Assembly (NCBI GenBank): GCA_003857395.1
Contig: RPRC01000110.1
Span: 1 to 29,636 of the forward strand
Direction of reading: 5' to 3'
Source of the DNA: Geobacter sp.
GTDB lineage: Bacteria > Desulfobacterota > Desulfuromonadia > Geobacterales > Geobacteraceae
DNA length: 29,636 bases
A model generated the notes under the pieces. It had not been told where the DNA came from and searched no databases. It was given only the letters and a program-made list of their open reading frames with translations. Both the position numbers and the translations under genes were made by a program. Below, in pieces: positions 7,619-15,527 of the stretch (position 1 is its first letter; each line of letters opens with the position of its first letter).

Positions 7619-8374
7619 ATGAACTGTCCAAAATGCGGCCATGAACAGTTTGACGCAATGGATGCGTGCCAACAGTGCGGAGTAATCTTTTCCCGGATTC
7701 ACCGGCCGGGAGAGGAAACGCCGCTGCCGCAACTCGCAGCGGAACCCGTTCCAGAGACAGCCCGCCCGGCACTGCTGGCCGTGCTGAAAGAGCGGCTGCT
7801 ACGGGTGGAGCCGGAGGAGAGCCGGCTGCTGATTGCCGGCCGGGCGCTGGTATACCTGGTGCTGCTCCTCTGGGGCTTCCGCCTCATGACCAGCTCCATT
7901 GCCTCAAACTACGTGGGAGAGTCTTTTCTCCACCTGATTAATCTTCCCTTCCACGAAGCCGGCCACCTGTTTTTTTCACCCTTTGGTCGCTTTCTCCAAG
8001 TGCTTGGCGGGACCCTTGGTCAGTGGCTGGTCCCGTTCATTGTGCTCTGCGCCTTCGTGGTAAAGGGAAATCCCTTCGGCGCAACGGTTGGTCTCTGGTG
8101 GCTCGGGGAAAGTTTCCTCGACATCGCCCCCTACATGGACGATGCCCGCGCCGGCCAGCTGATGCTGCTGGGTGGCGTCACCGGCAGTGACGTCGAGGAT
8201 TACCACGACTGGGAGGTTCTCCTCACCAAACTGGGCTGGATGAAGCATGATCACCTCATTGCCAGACTGACCTTCGGCATCGGGGTGGCCTTTATGCTCC
8301 TGTCACTCTTCTGGGGCGGATATATTCTTTGGCAACAGTACAAAAGCACTGGCCGGAAGCTGGCCGGTGACTAA
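7619..8374 (+). CDS. Zinc-ribbon membrane protein with HEAGH motif (putative M50-like metalloprotease)
   Basis: The 251-residue protein has no name I recognise. Residues 1-23 form a zinc ribbon (CPKCGHEQ, then CQQCGVIF). An acidic, proline-rich linker follows to about residue 68. Hydrophobic segments lie near 75-90, 100-120, 130-148, 152-170 and 217-238. His112-Glu-Ala-Gly-His116 (HEAGH), inside a hydrophobic stretch, fits the zinc-binding site of site-2/M50-type intramembrane proteases, and LDIAPYMDDA (168-177) could supply the third ligand. It sits between cbiN and cbiQ on the same strand, 28 bases after cbiN, so it is co-transcribed with the cobalt importer. Possible jobs are processing of CbiM/CbiN, metal-dependent quality control, or a catalytically silent assembly factor. 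Family membership is inferred from motifs only. Confidence 0.7.
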   Translation: MNCPKCGHEQFDAMDACQQCGVIFSRIHRPGEETPLPQLAAEPVPETARPALLAVLKERLLRVEPEESRLLIAGRALVYLVLLLWGFRLMTSSIASNYVGESFLHLINLPFHEAGHLFFSPFGRFLQVLGGTLGQWLVPFIVLCAFVVKGNPFGATVGLWWLGESFLDIAPYMDDARAGQLMLLGGVTGSDVEDYHDWEVLLTKLGWMKHDHLIARLTFGIGVAFMLLSLFWGGYILWQQYKSTGRKLAGD

Positions 8375-8424
8375 TTCTGAACGGGTCAGCCGGGGACGTT
8401 CATCGGCAGGCAATAGATACAGGC

Positions 8425-9177
8425 ATGCATACCTTTAGTCATCCTACTCATACGGGCACCTTTCTCTCCGCCATTGACCCGCGCGTCAAGCTCCTCTGCG
8501 CCTTGGCACTGCTGCTGATGGTGATCAGCGGGAAAGGTTTCCTTTTTCCGCTCACTACCGCCATACTCTGCATCAGTATCTGCGTCCGCTCGGAAATACG
8601 CCCAAAAGCTCTTGCCCTGCGCTTTGCCGAGCCGCTCTTCATCATCATCATGGTCGTGCTGCTCAAACTTTTTTTCACCGGCCACGCCCCCTTGTTCAGC
8701 GTTTCCCTTTTTGGCATGGAAGTCACCGGGTTTCGGGATGGATTACAGGAAGGGCTCCTGATCGCGGCACGCATCATCGGCGCGGTATCGGTCGTGAACT
8801 CACTTGCCTGTGTTACACCTTTTACCGAACTGATGGCCGCCTTATCCTGGCTGCGCCTCCCCCAGACCTTCATTGATATCGTCCTGTTTGCCTGGCGCTA
8901 TCTGTTTCTGCTTCATGACGATGCCCGGGTAATCTACGCGGCCCAGAAGAACCGGCTCGGCTACAGCAACTATCGCAGGGGGCTGCGCTCTTTCGGCACC
9001 CTTTCCGGAACCCTGGTGATCAAGGCCTTCGACAGCAGCCGTACCATCACCACCGCCATGGAGCAGCGGGGTTACGACGGGAACATGCCGATGCTGAAAC
9101 ACAAACCGTTCCGGATGAGGGAGGTGGCGGTCTCCCTGACATTCATCGTCTGCCTGGGTCTGCTCTGGAAAATCTGA
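8425..9177 (+). CDS. cbiQ: ECF cobalt transporter, transmembrane component CbiQ
   Basis: CbiQ is the T-component that couples CbiM to the CbiO ATPases. The 250-residue protein begins with the family-like HPTHTGTFLSAIDPRVKLL, has four to five hydrophobic helices, and carries the cytoplasmic coupling region with the ECF-T type Ala/Arg/Gly motifs: AAQKNRLGYSNYRRG (about 173-187) and TTAMEQRGYDG (about 209-219). The ribosome site is weak. The gene follows the HEAGH membrane protein by 50 bases and is separated from cbiO by a 195-base gap holding an inverted repeat. Confidence 0.92.
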   Translation: MHTFSHPTHTGTFLSAIDPRVKLLCALALLLMVISGKGFLFPLTTAILCISICVRSEIRPKALALRFAEPLFIIIMVVLLKLFFTGHAPLFSVSLFGMEVTGFRDGLQEGLLIAARIIGAVSVVNSLACVTPFTELMAALSWLRLPQTFIDIVLFAWRYLFLLHDDARVIYAAQKNRLGYSNYRRGLRSFGTLSGTLVIKAFDSSRTITTAMEQRGYDGNMPMLKHKPFRMREVAVSLTFIVCLGLLWKI

Positions 9178-9197
9178 AAAAACCGGATTAAAGAAGC

Positions 9198-9324
9198 GGA
9201 TTACGGGGTAAGAAATACGTCTATTTTTTAAGGCATTATGTCCTTTGTTGCCATCTTAAAAATTCATTTTTTGCAGCATTACGCTGGGGAAACGGGGGGG
9301 GCCATAATCCTTATCCCGTAATCC
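9198..9324 (+). repeat. Inverted repeat element between cbiQ and cbiO
   Basis: GGATTACGGGGTAAG (9198-9212) and CTTATCCCGTAATCC (9310-9324) are inverted repeats matching at 14 of 15 bases, enclosing 97 AT-richer bases with short T-runs. The similarity continues loosely outward (ATTAA on each side). No gene fits in the gap (9178-9372). It looks like another small palindromic repeat, and its transcript could fold into a long hairpin between the two transporter genes. Confidence 0.7.
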
Positions 9325-9372
9325 TTAATTCTGAATTTCACGCTGTTATTCTGTTTCCTCGAAAAGGGATTT

Positions 9373-10218
9373 GTGAACACACCACGACTTTCCATAACAA
9401 TCGATTCATTCAGATACCCCGACGGCACGGTGGCCCTGTCAGGAATCCGCTTTGACGTGGAACACGGCGAATTCACCGGCATCCTCGGCTCGAACGGTTC
9501 GGGCAAAACCACGCTGCTGAAGGCGATGGACGGGCTGATCAAGGACTATGATGGAAAGGTCTTGCTGGACGGTAAGGATATCTGCAGATTGTCACCGCGG
9601 GAAATCTACCGGAAAGTCGGCCTGGTCTTTCAGAACCCTGATGACCAGCTCTTCGCCCACACGGTCTTCGAGGATGTGGCATTCGGTCCGCGCAATATGG
9701 GCTTTGCCGAAGCCGAGGTCGAGGAGAGGGTCCGGAGTGCATTACGAAACGTCGATATGGAGGAAAGCGCCGCAAAATCAATCCATAACCTGAGTTTCGG
9801 CCAAAAGAAAAGGATCTGCATCGCCGGCCTCCTGGCGATGGGCCACGAGATACTGCTCTTGGACGAACCCACGGCAGGCCTGGACCCGATGGGCGAATAC
9901 CGGATGATGGAAATCCTGACCCGGCTGAACCGGGAAAACGGCGTCACCATCGTCATGGCCACCCACAGCGTCGACCTGGTCCCGCTTTTCCTGCACCGCC
10001 TCCACATCCTCAGCAAGGGTCGCATCGTCCGGGGGGGAACGCCCGAGGAAGTTCTCAGGGCCCCAGCCGAGATGGCGGATGTCAAGCTGCGCCTGCCTCA
10101 CATCGCCGAGCTCATCTATCGGCTGAAACACGAGGACAAGGTACCCTTCGACCGGACTCCCCTCACGATCGGCGAAGCGCGGCGGGAGATCTTGGAAAAA
10201 ATACAAAAAATCAACTAG
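9373..10218 (+). CDS. cbiO: ECF cobalt transporter ATPase CbiO
   Basis: CbiO is the ABC-type ATPase that powers the cobalt importer. The 281 residues contain a Walker A GSNGSGKTT (39-47), a Q-loop in VFQNPDDQLFAHTV (typical of ECF ATPases), a signature LSFGQKKR starting at residue 140, a Walker B ILLLDEPTAGLDP near 160-172 and an H-loop MATHSVD. The GTG start at 9373 follows a good ribosome site (AAAAGGGA, 9362-9369) and gives the expected N-terminus. The C-terminal extension after residue 225, ending REILEKIQKIN, is common in this group. Confidence 0.95.
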   Translation: MNTPRLSITIDSFRYPDGTVALSGIRFDVEHGEFTGILGSNGSGKTTLLKAMDGLIKDYDGKVLLDGKDICRLSPREIYRKVGLVFQNPDDQLFAHTVFEDVAFGPRNMGFAEAEVEERVRSALRNVDMEESAAKSIHNLSFGQKKRICIAGLLAMGHEILLLDEPTAGLDPMGEYRMMEILTRLNRENGVTIVMATHSVDLVPLFLHRLHILSKGRIVRGGTPEEVLRAPAEMADVKLRLPHIAELIYRLKHEDKVPFDRTPLTIGEARREILEKIQKIN

Positions 10219-10423
10219 CCATAGAGGACTCGGAGATCACCGAGGAAATTTCTTGGCTGGAAAATGTCTGGATTAATGCGCCGCAAAACCTGATGTAAGG
10301 TCAAATGTATTGTTAAATTCGCATTTTTAGAGTAGTACATTCTTTTGTTTCCAAGCTTTCCGAAGCCAACGCTGTACTGGTGATTTTCTCTGAGACCTCT
10401 GTTGCAAGAATAAAGGAGTTACA
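10219..10423. other. Non-coding gap between cbiO and cbiX
   Basis: These 205 bases are AT-richer than the neighbouring genes. I find no open frame of note, riboswitch core or T-tailed hairpin. A good ribosome site (AAAGGAG, 10412-10418) for cbiX lies at the right end. A separate promoter here cannot be excluded, but no convincing -35/-10 pair was seen. Confidence 0.5.
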
Positions 10424-10807
10424 ATGAAAACTGCAATCCTGCTCATGGCCCACGGCAGCCGTATCCCGGAAGCAAACCATGCCGTCGATCAAATAGCCGC
10501 AATGGTAAAGGATTTCGCCGACTATGATATCGTCGAGGTATCCTTCCGGGAAAATCACTGCCCCACCATTCAGCAGGGCATCGACGCCTGCGTGTCCCAG
10601 GGCGCGGAACGTATTCTGCTCGTTCCCTACTTTCTTTATCTGGGCGCCCATGTACTGGAAGACCTGCCGAAGGAAATGGCAGAGGCACGGCAGCGCCATC
10701 CCGGCGTGGAAATAGCCATGGGCAAACACCTCGGGGTTCATAAGCGCCTTGCCAAACTGGTTATCGACCGGATTGAAGAGGCATTCAGCGAACAGGGCTG
10801 GAACTGA
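10424..10807 (+). CDS. cbiX: Sirohydrochlorin cobaltochelatase, short single-domain form
   Basis: CbiX inserts Co2+ into sirohydrochlorin, the entry step of the anaerobic (cobalt-early) route. The 127 residues form a single chelatase domain with the two conserved metal-site histidines at His10 (LLMAHGSR) and His76 (LYLGAHVLEDLP). This is the short CbiX(S) form best known from archaea, which works as a dimer; long bacterial CbiX has two fused domains and often a His-rich or Fe-S tail, absent here. The ribosome site AAAGGAG is good. The stop codon shares one base with the start of cbiC (TGATG), so translation is coupled. Confidence 0.94.
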   Translation: MKTAILLMAHGSRIPEANHAVDQIAAMVKDFADYDIVEVSFRENHCPTIQQGIDACVSQGAERILLVPYFLYLGAHVLEDLPKEMAEARQRHPGVEIAMGKHLGVHKRLAKLVIDRIEEAFSEQGWN

Positions 10808-11445
10808 TGTCTGTTCAGTTGCGGCCGGAAGAGATCGAGGCTGAATCGTTTCGTATCATTGACGCGGAGGTTGGCCCCCATGACTGGCCAGCGACAGAGT
10901 GGCCGGTTGTACGCCGGGCCATCCACACCAGCGCTGATTTTGACTACGCACGCACCATGGTCTTTTCTCCGGATGCCGTTGGCCGCGGCTTAGCCGCCCT
11001 TCGAAGTGGCAGAGGGATTGCTACCGACACAACCATGGCCTTGGCCGGGATCAACAAGGGCCTCCTCGAACGTTTCGGCGTCCCGGTTTGCTGTTTCGTT
11101 GCCGATCCCCAGGTTTCTGCCGAGGCATCACGTCTCGGGATAACCCGCTCCATTCTTGCCATGCGCAAGGCTGCGACCGATCCCGGCAATGGGATTTTCA
11201 TCATCGGCAATGCCCCTACGGCGCTTTTCGAACTGCTGCGGCTGGTGCGGGAAGAACAATTTCATCCAGATCTGGTAATTGGACTGCCGGTCGGATTCGT
11301 CGGCGCTGAAGAAAGCAAGGAAGAACTTTTGCGGGAAGCCTCCGGGCATGCCATTCCCTTCATCACCAACCGTGGCAGGAAGGGCGGTTCCAACGTGGCT
11401 GCCGCAGTGGTGAATGCCCTGTTGAAACTGGCGGAAAGTTGTTGA
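10807..11445 (+). CDS. cbiC: Cobalt-precorrin-8 methylmutase
   Basis: CbiC moves the C11 methyl group to C12, forming cobyrinic acid. The 212-residue protein carries the catalytic histidine in RRAIHTSADFDYA (His40), the substrate-pocket motif DTTMALAGINKGLL, VIGLPVGFVGAEESKEEL and the C-terminal TNRGRKGGSNVAAAVVNAL, all typical of CbiC/CobH. It starts on the last base of the cbiX stop codon. Its closest functional partners, cbiD and cbiET, follow. Confidence 0.95.
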   Translation: MSVQLRPEEIEAESFRIIDAEVGPHDWPATEWPVVRRAIHTSADFDYARTMVFSPDAVGRGLAALRSGRGIATDTTMALAGINKGLLERFGVPVCCFVADPQVSAEASRLGITRSILAMRKAATDPGNGIFIIGNAPTALFELLRLVREEQFHPDLVIGLPVGFVGAEESKEELLREASGHAIPFITNRGRKGGSNVAAAVVNALLKLAESC

Positions 11446-11543
11446 GCAGCTGATCTGCATTGAAATATCCTGTTTCCAGATCATTGAACCCATTGCACTG
11501 CATCTCAGCAACATAAAGAGGGCAGGGTGCCGGAGAGTCTCAC

Positions 11544-12704
11544 ATGACGAAAACCTTGCGGTACGGGTACACGACCGGAGCCTGCGCAGCCGCTGCGGCT
11601 CGGGGAGCCGTCCTTATGCTGCGGGATCAGCAGCTGCTTGACGAAGTGGAAATCATCCTTCCCACCGGGGAGTTAGCCCGCTTCCGCCTGCACGGTCAGA
11701 AACTCAACAACGGCAGCGCCCGTTGTTTTGTCATCAAAGACGCCGGCGATGACCCTGACGTTACCAATGGGGCGGAGATTCACGCTGAATTGATCCTGGC
11801 CGCAGCATCCGGTGAGGAAACCGTGGTAATCAGGGGCGGTACCGGCATCGGGCGAATCACAAAACCGGGGCTTGCGGTCCCGCCGGGCGAATGGGCCATC
11901 AATCCGGTTCCAAGAAGAATGATTGCGGAAGTAGTCAACGAGGTTTTTTCACTCCACTGTCCGTTATTAACCGCGCTCGGCATTTCCCTGGTGCCACACG
12001 TAACCATCAGCATTCCAAATGGGGAAGAACTGGCAAAAAAAACTCTCAACTCCCGTCTTGGAATTATCGGCGGTCTCTCCATTCTCGGCACAACCGGCAT
12101 TGTCAAACCCATCTCCAGTCAGGCCTGGACCGAGACCATCAATGCCGCCGTTGACGTGGCCCTGGCGTGCAAATGCAAAACGCTGGTGCTTTCCACCGGC
12201 AGGACCAGCGAAATAACTGCGCAAAAGCATCTTGCCGCAAATTTTAATGCACCGGAACAGCCCTGCCGCAAAGAAGATGAAAAGTCGCCCCGTAAAGTCT
12301 GGCACAGACTCTCCGAAGAAGCGTTTATCATGATGGGCGATCATGTCGGCCATACCTTACGGACATGCGAACGCAAAGGCGTCAGGAACGTGGTCCTTGC
12401 CGCGCAATTTGCCAAACTCCTGAAAATTGCCTGTGAACATGAGCAGACCCATGTTTCCTCTTCGCAGCTAGACCTGCGGCAGTTACGTGAATGGCTGACG
12501 GCATCACCTCGTACCTCACGCTTTTTGCCCAATGCCCTGCAGGCCAACACTGCCCGTGAGTTCCTCGAAACCACAGGAAGAGCCACTGAAATCATCACTC
12601 TGGTCGGAAACAGGGTGTCGCGCTTCGCCTGCCAGCTCACCCCCCGACTCCGGGTGAAGGTTTTGCTGGCAGGCTACTCTGGAGAAGTGCTATATTTCCG
12701 CTAA
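11544..12704 (+). CDS. cbiD: Cobalt-precorrin-5B C1-methyltransferase
   Basis: CbiD methylates C1 of the contracted corrin ring after loss of the C20 fragment as acetaldehyde. It belongs to its own family and lacks the tetrapyrrole-methylase fold of the other C-methyltransferases. The 386 residues match the family, with the diagnostic start RYGYTTGACAAAAARGA (6-22), IKDAGDDPDVTNGAEI (64-79), GGTGIGRITKPGL (100-112) and the C-terminal region ending KVLLAGYSGEVLYFR. A GGAGAG ribosome site lies about 10 bases before the ATG. The 98-base gap before it holds nothing recognisable. Presence of CbiD with CbiG marks the anaerobic pathway. Confidence 0.95.
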   Translation: MTKTLRYGYTTGACAAAAARGAVLMLRDQQLLDEVEIILPTGELARFRLHGQKLNNGSARCFVIKDAGDDPDVTNGAEIHAELILAAASGEETVVIRGGTGIGRITKPGLAVPPGEWAINPVPRRMIAEVVNEVFSLHCPLLTALGISLVPHVTISIPNGEELAKKTLNSRLGIIGGLSILGTTGIVKPISSQAWTETINAAVDVALACKCKTLVLSTGRTSEITAQKHLAANFNAPEQPCRKEDEKSPRKVWHRLSEEAFIMMGDHVGHTLRTCERKGVRNVVLAAQFAKLLKIACEHEQTHVSSSQLDLRQLREWLTASPRTSRFLPNALQANTAREFLETTGRATEIITLVGNRVSRFACQLTPRLRVKVLLAGYSGEVLYFR

Positions 12705-12779
12705 AATCAGCAGAGGGACGATACTGTGCGGCCCTTGGTGAAAGTCGTCTGTTTCTGAAAGTTCAGAGGGGAGAAAATC

Positions 12780-13997
12780 ATGCCGCAACACAAAATCTAT
12801 CTGGTAGGCGCGGGCATCGAGGGGTGGGAAGGTTTCGGATCGAAAGCACTTGAAGCCATTAATTCCGCGGACCTGCTCATCGGTCACCAACGGCTTCTGG
12901 ACATCTTTCCCAATTTCAAGGGGGAAAAGCAGACCTTCTCCGACCTCTCCATCATGCTGGACCTTCTCAAGAGTACCGCAAAACAGGTCGTGGTGCTCAG
13001 CTCCGGCGACCCGAATTTTTTCGGTGTCGCCCGCTTCCTGTTCCGCAATCTCCCCAAGGAGCGGATCGAGATCTTCCCCAATGTCACCAGCGTCCAGTAC
13101 GCCTTTGCCCGGATCAAGGAGCCGTGGGACGATGCAATCTTTGTCTCCGTCCACGGCCGCGGCCTGAAGGGCGCCATTGACCGCATCATCGCCGCTGACA
13201 AGGCGGCGGTACTCACCGATGAGGTGAATTCTCCGGCGGCAATCGCCAAAGAACTCATCAACCGGGGCGCGGAAGGGTATGACGTTTATCTCTGCGAAGA
13301 CCTTGGCCTGCCCTCGGAAAAATTCACCCGCACCGATGTCAGGGGCCTGGTGGACCTGCAGACGTCTCCCCTCAACCTCCTTATCCTGATCAAGGCCTGG
13401 GAGCCGAACCTGGAAAACTACCCGCTCATGGGCATTGCCGACGATGAGTTCACCACCGCCAGGAAGCTGATCACCAAGCAGGAGATCCGTGCCGTGACCC
13501 TGGCCAAACTGCAGATCCAGAATGACCTGGTAGTCTGGGACATCGGTGCCGGCAGCGGCTCGGTATCCATCGAGGTGGGCAACCTGATGCCGAACGGCAA
13601 GGTCTACGCCTTGGAAAAGAATCCCCAGTACTTGGCCTTCATCCGGGAAAACCTGAAGAAATTTTCCGCCAAGAATGTGATGTTGGTGGAGGCCTATGCC
13701 CCGGAAGGAATCGACGAATTGCCGAATCCCGACCGGGTCTTCATCGGAGGCTCCAGCGGCCTGCTGGACGAGATCATCGATGCCGTTGACAAACGATTGA
13801 AACCCGATGGCATCATCGTCCTCAATGCCGTGACCCTTGACACCTTGACCAAGGCGGTGGAATTTCTCGAAGACCACGGCTATACCGCCGAGGTAACCTG
13901 CGTCAACATCTCCAAAACAGTCAGTCTGACCGAATACAAGATGTTCGAGGCCCACAACCCGGTTTATATCATCTCGGCACGCAGAGGAGAAGAGTAG
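12780..13997 (+). CDS. cbiET: CbiE-CbiT fusion: cobalt-precorrin-6B/-7 C5,C15-methyltransferase (decarboxylating)
   Basis: This bifunctional enzyme methylates C5 (CbiE part) and C15 with decarboxylation at C12 (CbiT part). Residues 1-205 are a tetrapyrrole-methylase domain (IYLVGAGIEGWEG, LSSGDPNFFGVA). Residues 215-405 are a class I SAM-methyltransferase domain with VWDIGAGSGSVSIEVG near 252-267 and VFIGGSSGLLDEIIDAV further on. Fused CbiET is common, equivalent to CobL of the aerobic route. A GGGGAG ribosome site precedes the ATG. The stop codon shares its last base with the GTG start of cbiL (TAGTG). Confidence 0.94.
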   Translation: MPQHKIYLVGAGIEGWEGFGSKALEAINSADLLIGHQRLLDIFPNFKGEKQTFSDLSIMLDLLKSTAKQVVVLSSGDPNFFGVARFLFRNLPKERIEIFPNVTSVQYAFARIKEPWDDAIFVSVHGRGLKGAIDRIIAADKAAVLTDEVNSPAAIAKELINRGAEGYDVYLCEDLGLPSEKFTRTDVRGLVDLQTSPLNLLILIKAWEPNLENYPLMGIADDEFTTARKLITKQEIRAVTLAKLQIQNDLVVWDIGAGSGSVSIEVGNLMPNGKVYALEKNPQYLAFIRENLKKFSAKNVMLVEAYAPEGIDELPNPDRVFIGGSSGLLDEIIDAVDKRLKPDGIIVLNAVTLDTLTKAVEFLEDHGYTAEVTCVNISKTVSLTEYKMFEAHNPVYIISARRGEE

Positions 13998-14704
13998 TGG
14001 CCCGCATCTATGCCGTTGGTGTCGGTCCCGGCGACCCGGAACTCCTGACGCGCAAGGCTGAAAGAATTCTTCGCCAGGTTCCGGTTATCTGCGCCCCGGC
14101 CGCCAGCGCGGGTGAATCCAGCCATGCCCTCGCCATTGTGGAACCCTTTCTTGATCGTTCCCGCCAGGAGGTAATCGTCAGCATCTTCCCGATGAAGAAA
14201 GACCAGGGAGGGTTGGACGAGTTCTGGGAAGACGCTGCCGAAACGGTAGTCTCTCAAGTCCGCCAGGGCAAGGACGTGGCCTTCATCACCATCGGCGACC
14301 CGTTTCTCTATTCCACCTTCCTCTACCTCTATCGCATCTTCCGCAAACGCCACCCCGATATTAGCGTTGAAGTGGTGCCCGGCGTCTCCAGCATCAACGC
14401 CGCGGCCGTGGCCGCCGGCATGCCCCTGGCGGCGGCATCCGAAAGGATCGCTGTCCTTCCCGCCACCTTTGAAGAGGAAAAACTCCGTCAGACCCTGCTT
14501 GACTTTGACACGGTAGTTCTGATGAAGGTCAATAGAGTTTTCGATAAGGTGTATGCACTCCTGAAAGAGCTGGGACTCAACGGTTCATGTGCCTTCGTCA
14601 GCCGGGCCGGGACGAGCGAGGAGCGGGTGGTGTTCGATCTGGATTCTTTGGCGGGGCAGAAGCTGGATTACCTTTCGCTGCTGATAGTGAAGAAATCGTC
14701 GTAA
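13997..14704 (+). CDS. cbiL: Cobalt-precorrin-2 C20-methyltransferase
   Basis: CbiL adds the C20 methyl group to cobalt-factor II/cobalt-precorrin-2, the first methylation after cobalt insertion. The 235-residue tetrapyrrole methylase begins IYAVGVGPGDPELLTRKAERIL (from residue 4), which fits the C20-specific subgroup, and has FITIGDPFLYSTFLYLYR and VVPGVSSINAAAVAAGMPL. The start is GTG, using the G of the preceding stop codon, so it depends on coupled translation. Assignment to the C20 enzyme and not another methylase rests on the start motif and on the other positions being filled by neighbouring genes. Confidence 0.92.
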   Translation: MARIYAVGVGPGDPELLTRKAERILRQVPVICAPAASAGESSHALAIVEPFLDRSRQEVIVSIFPMKKDQGGLDEFWEDAAETVVSQVRQGKDVAFITIGDPFLYSTFLYLYRIFRKRHPDISVEVVPGVSSINAAAVAAGMPLAAASERIAVLPATFEEEKLRQTLLDFDTVVLMKVNRVFDKVYALLKELGLNGSCAFVSRAGTSEERVVFDLDSLAGQKLDYLSLLIVKKSS

Positions 14705-14718
14705 TTCTGGAGGATTTC

Positions 14719-15495
14719 GTGGCAAAAGTCCATTTCATCGGCGCCGGTCCCGGCGACCCTGAGTTGATCACTGTCAAAGGCGCCCGACTACTTGGCGAGG
14801 CCGGAGTGGTGATTTATGCCGGCAGCCTGGTGGATCGGGAACTGGTACGCTGCCACGCCCCTCAAGCCGAGGTCTATGACTCCGCCGCCATGACCCTGGA
14901 AGAAACCACCGCCGCCATTGCCGAAGGGATACTTGCTGGCCAAAACGTAGTGCGGCTTCACACCGGCGACCCCTCCATCTATGGCGCGATCCAGGAGCAA
15001 ATGGTCGAACTGGACCGCCTTGGCATCGCGTATGAGGTCGTGCCTGGAGTGACCAGCGCCTTTGCCGCTGCCGCGGCCTTGAAGCAGGAACTGACTCTGC
15101 CGGAGGTTTCCCAGACGGTGATCCTCACCCGCTTGGAAAGAAAGACCCCGGTACCGGAACGGGAAGCCCTGCGCGAGATTGCAAAAATCGGTGCGACCCT
15201 GGTTATTTACCTGTCCGTTACCATGATTGACCGGGTCGTGGAAGAACTCCTGCAGGGGGCTTATACCGCCGAAACCCCGGCAGCGGTGGTCTATCGCGCC
15301 TCCTGGCCAGACGAACAGACCCTCGAAGGAACCTTGGCCGATATTGCCGGCAAAGTCCGGAATGCGGAAATCGGCAAGCAGGCCCTGATCCTGGTGGGCG
15401 ACGTGCTCCGGGCACGGCAGGAAGGGTTGAAGGCCCGGTCGCTCCTTTATGACAAGGAATTCAGCCACGGTTGCCGCAAGGGGATTGTTACCTGA
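14719..15495 (+). CDS. cbiF: Cobalt-precorrin-4 C11-methyltransferase
   Basis: CbiF methylates C11 of cobalt-precorrin-4. The 258-residue tetrapyrrole methylase starts with VHFIGAGPGDPELITVKGARLL and contains VIYAGSLVDRELV, LHTGDPSIYGAIQEQM and VVPGVTSAFAAAAALKQELTLPE, all characteristic of CbiF/CobM. The GTG at 14719 was chosen: a strong GGAGG lies 5 bases upstream (14709-14713), and the longer frame to the left would overlap cbiL by more than 100 bases. The last 24 bases lie in a frame that overlaps possible early starts of cbiG. Confidence 0.95.
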   Translation: MAKVHFIGAGPGDPELITVKGARLLGEAGVVIYAGSLVDRELVRCHAPQAEVYDSAAMTLEETTAAIAEGILAGQNVVRLHTGDPSIYGAIQEQMVELDRLGIAYEVVPGVTSAFAAAAALKQELTLPEVSQTVILTRLERKTPVPEREALREIAKIGATLVIYLSVTMIDRVVEELLQGAYTAETPAAVVYRASWPDEQTLEGTLADIAGKVRNAEIGKQALILVGDVLRARQEGLKARSLLYDKEFSHGCRKGIVT

Positions 15496-15527
15496 AAGAT
15501 CGATCAGCCCCCGACAATTTGGAAGTC

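Noticed and set aside
12690..13955. A 421-codon open frame antisense to cbiET
   Set aside because: It lies fully opposite a well-supported fusion enzyme, has no ribosome site seen and no recognisable domain.
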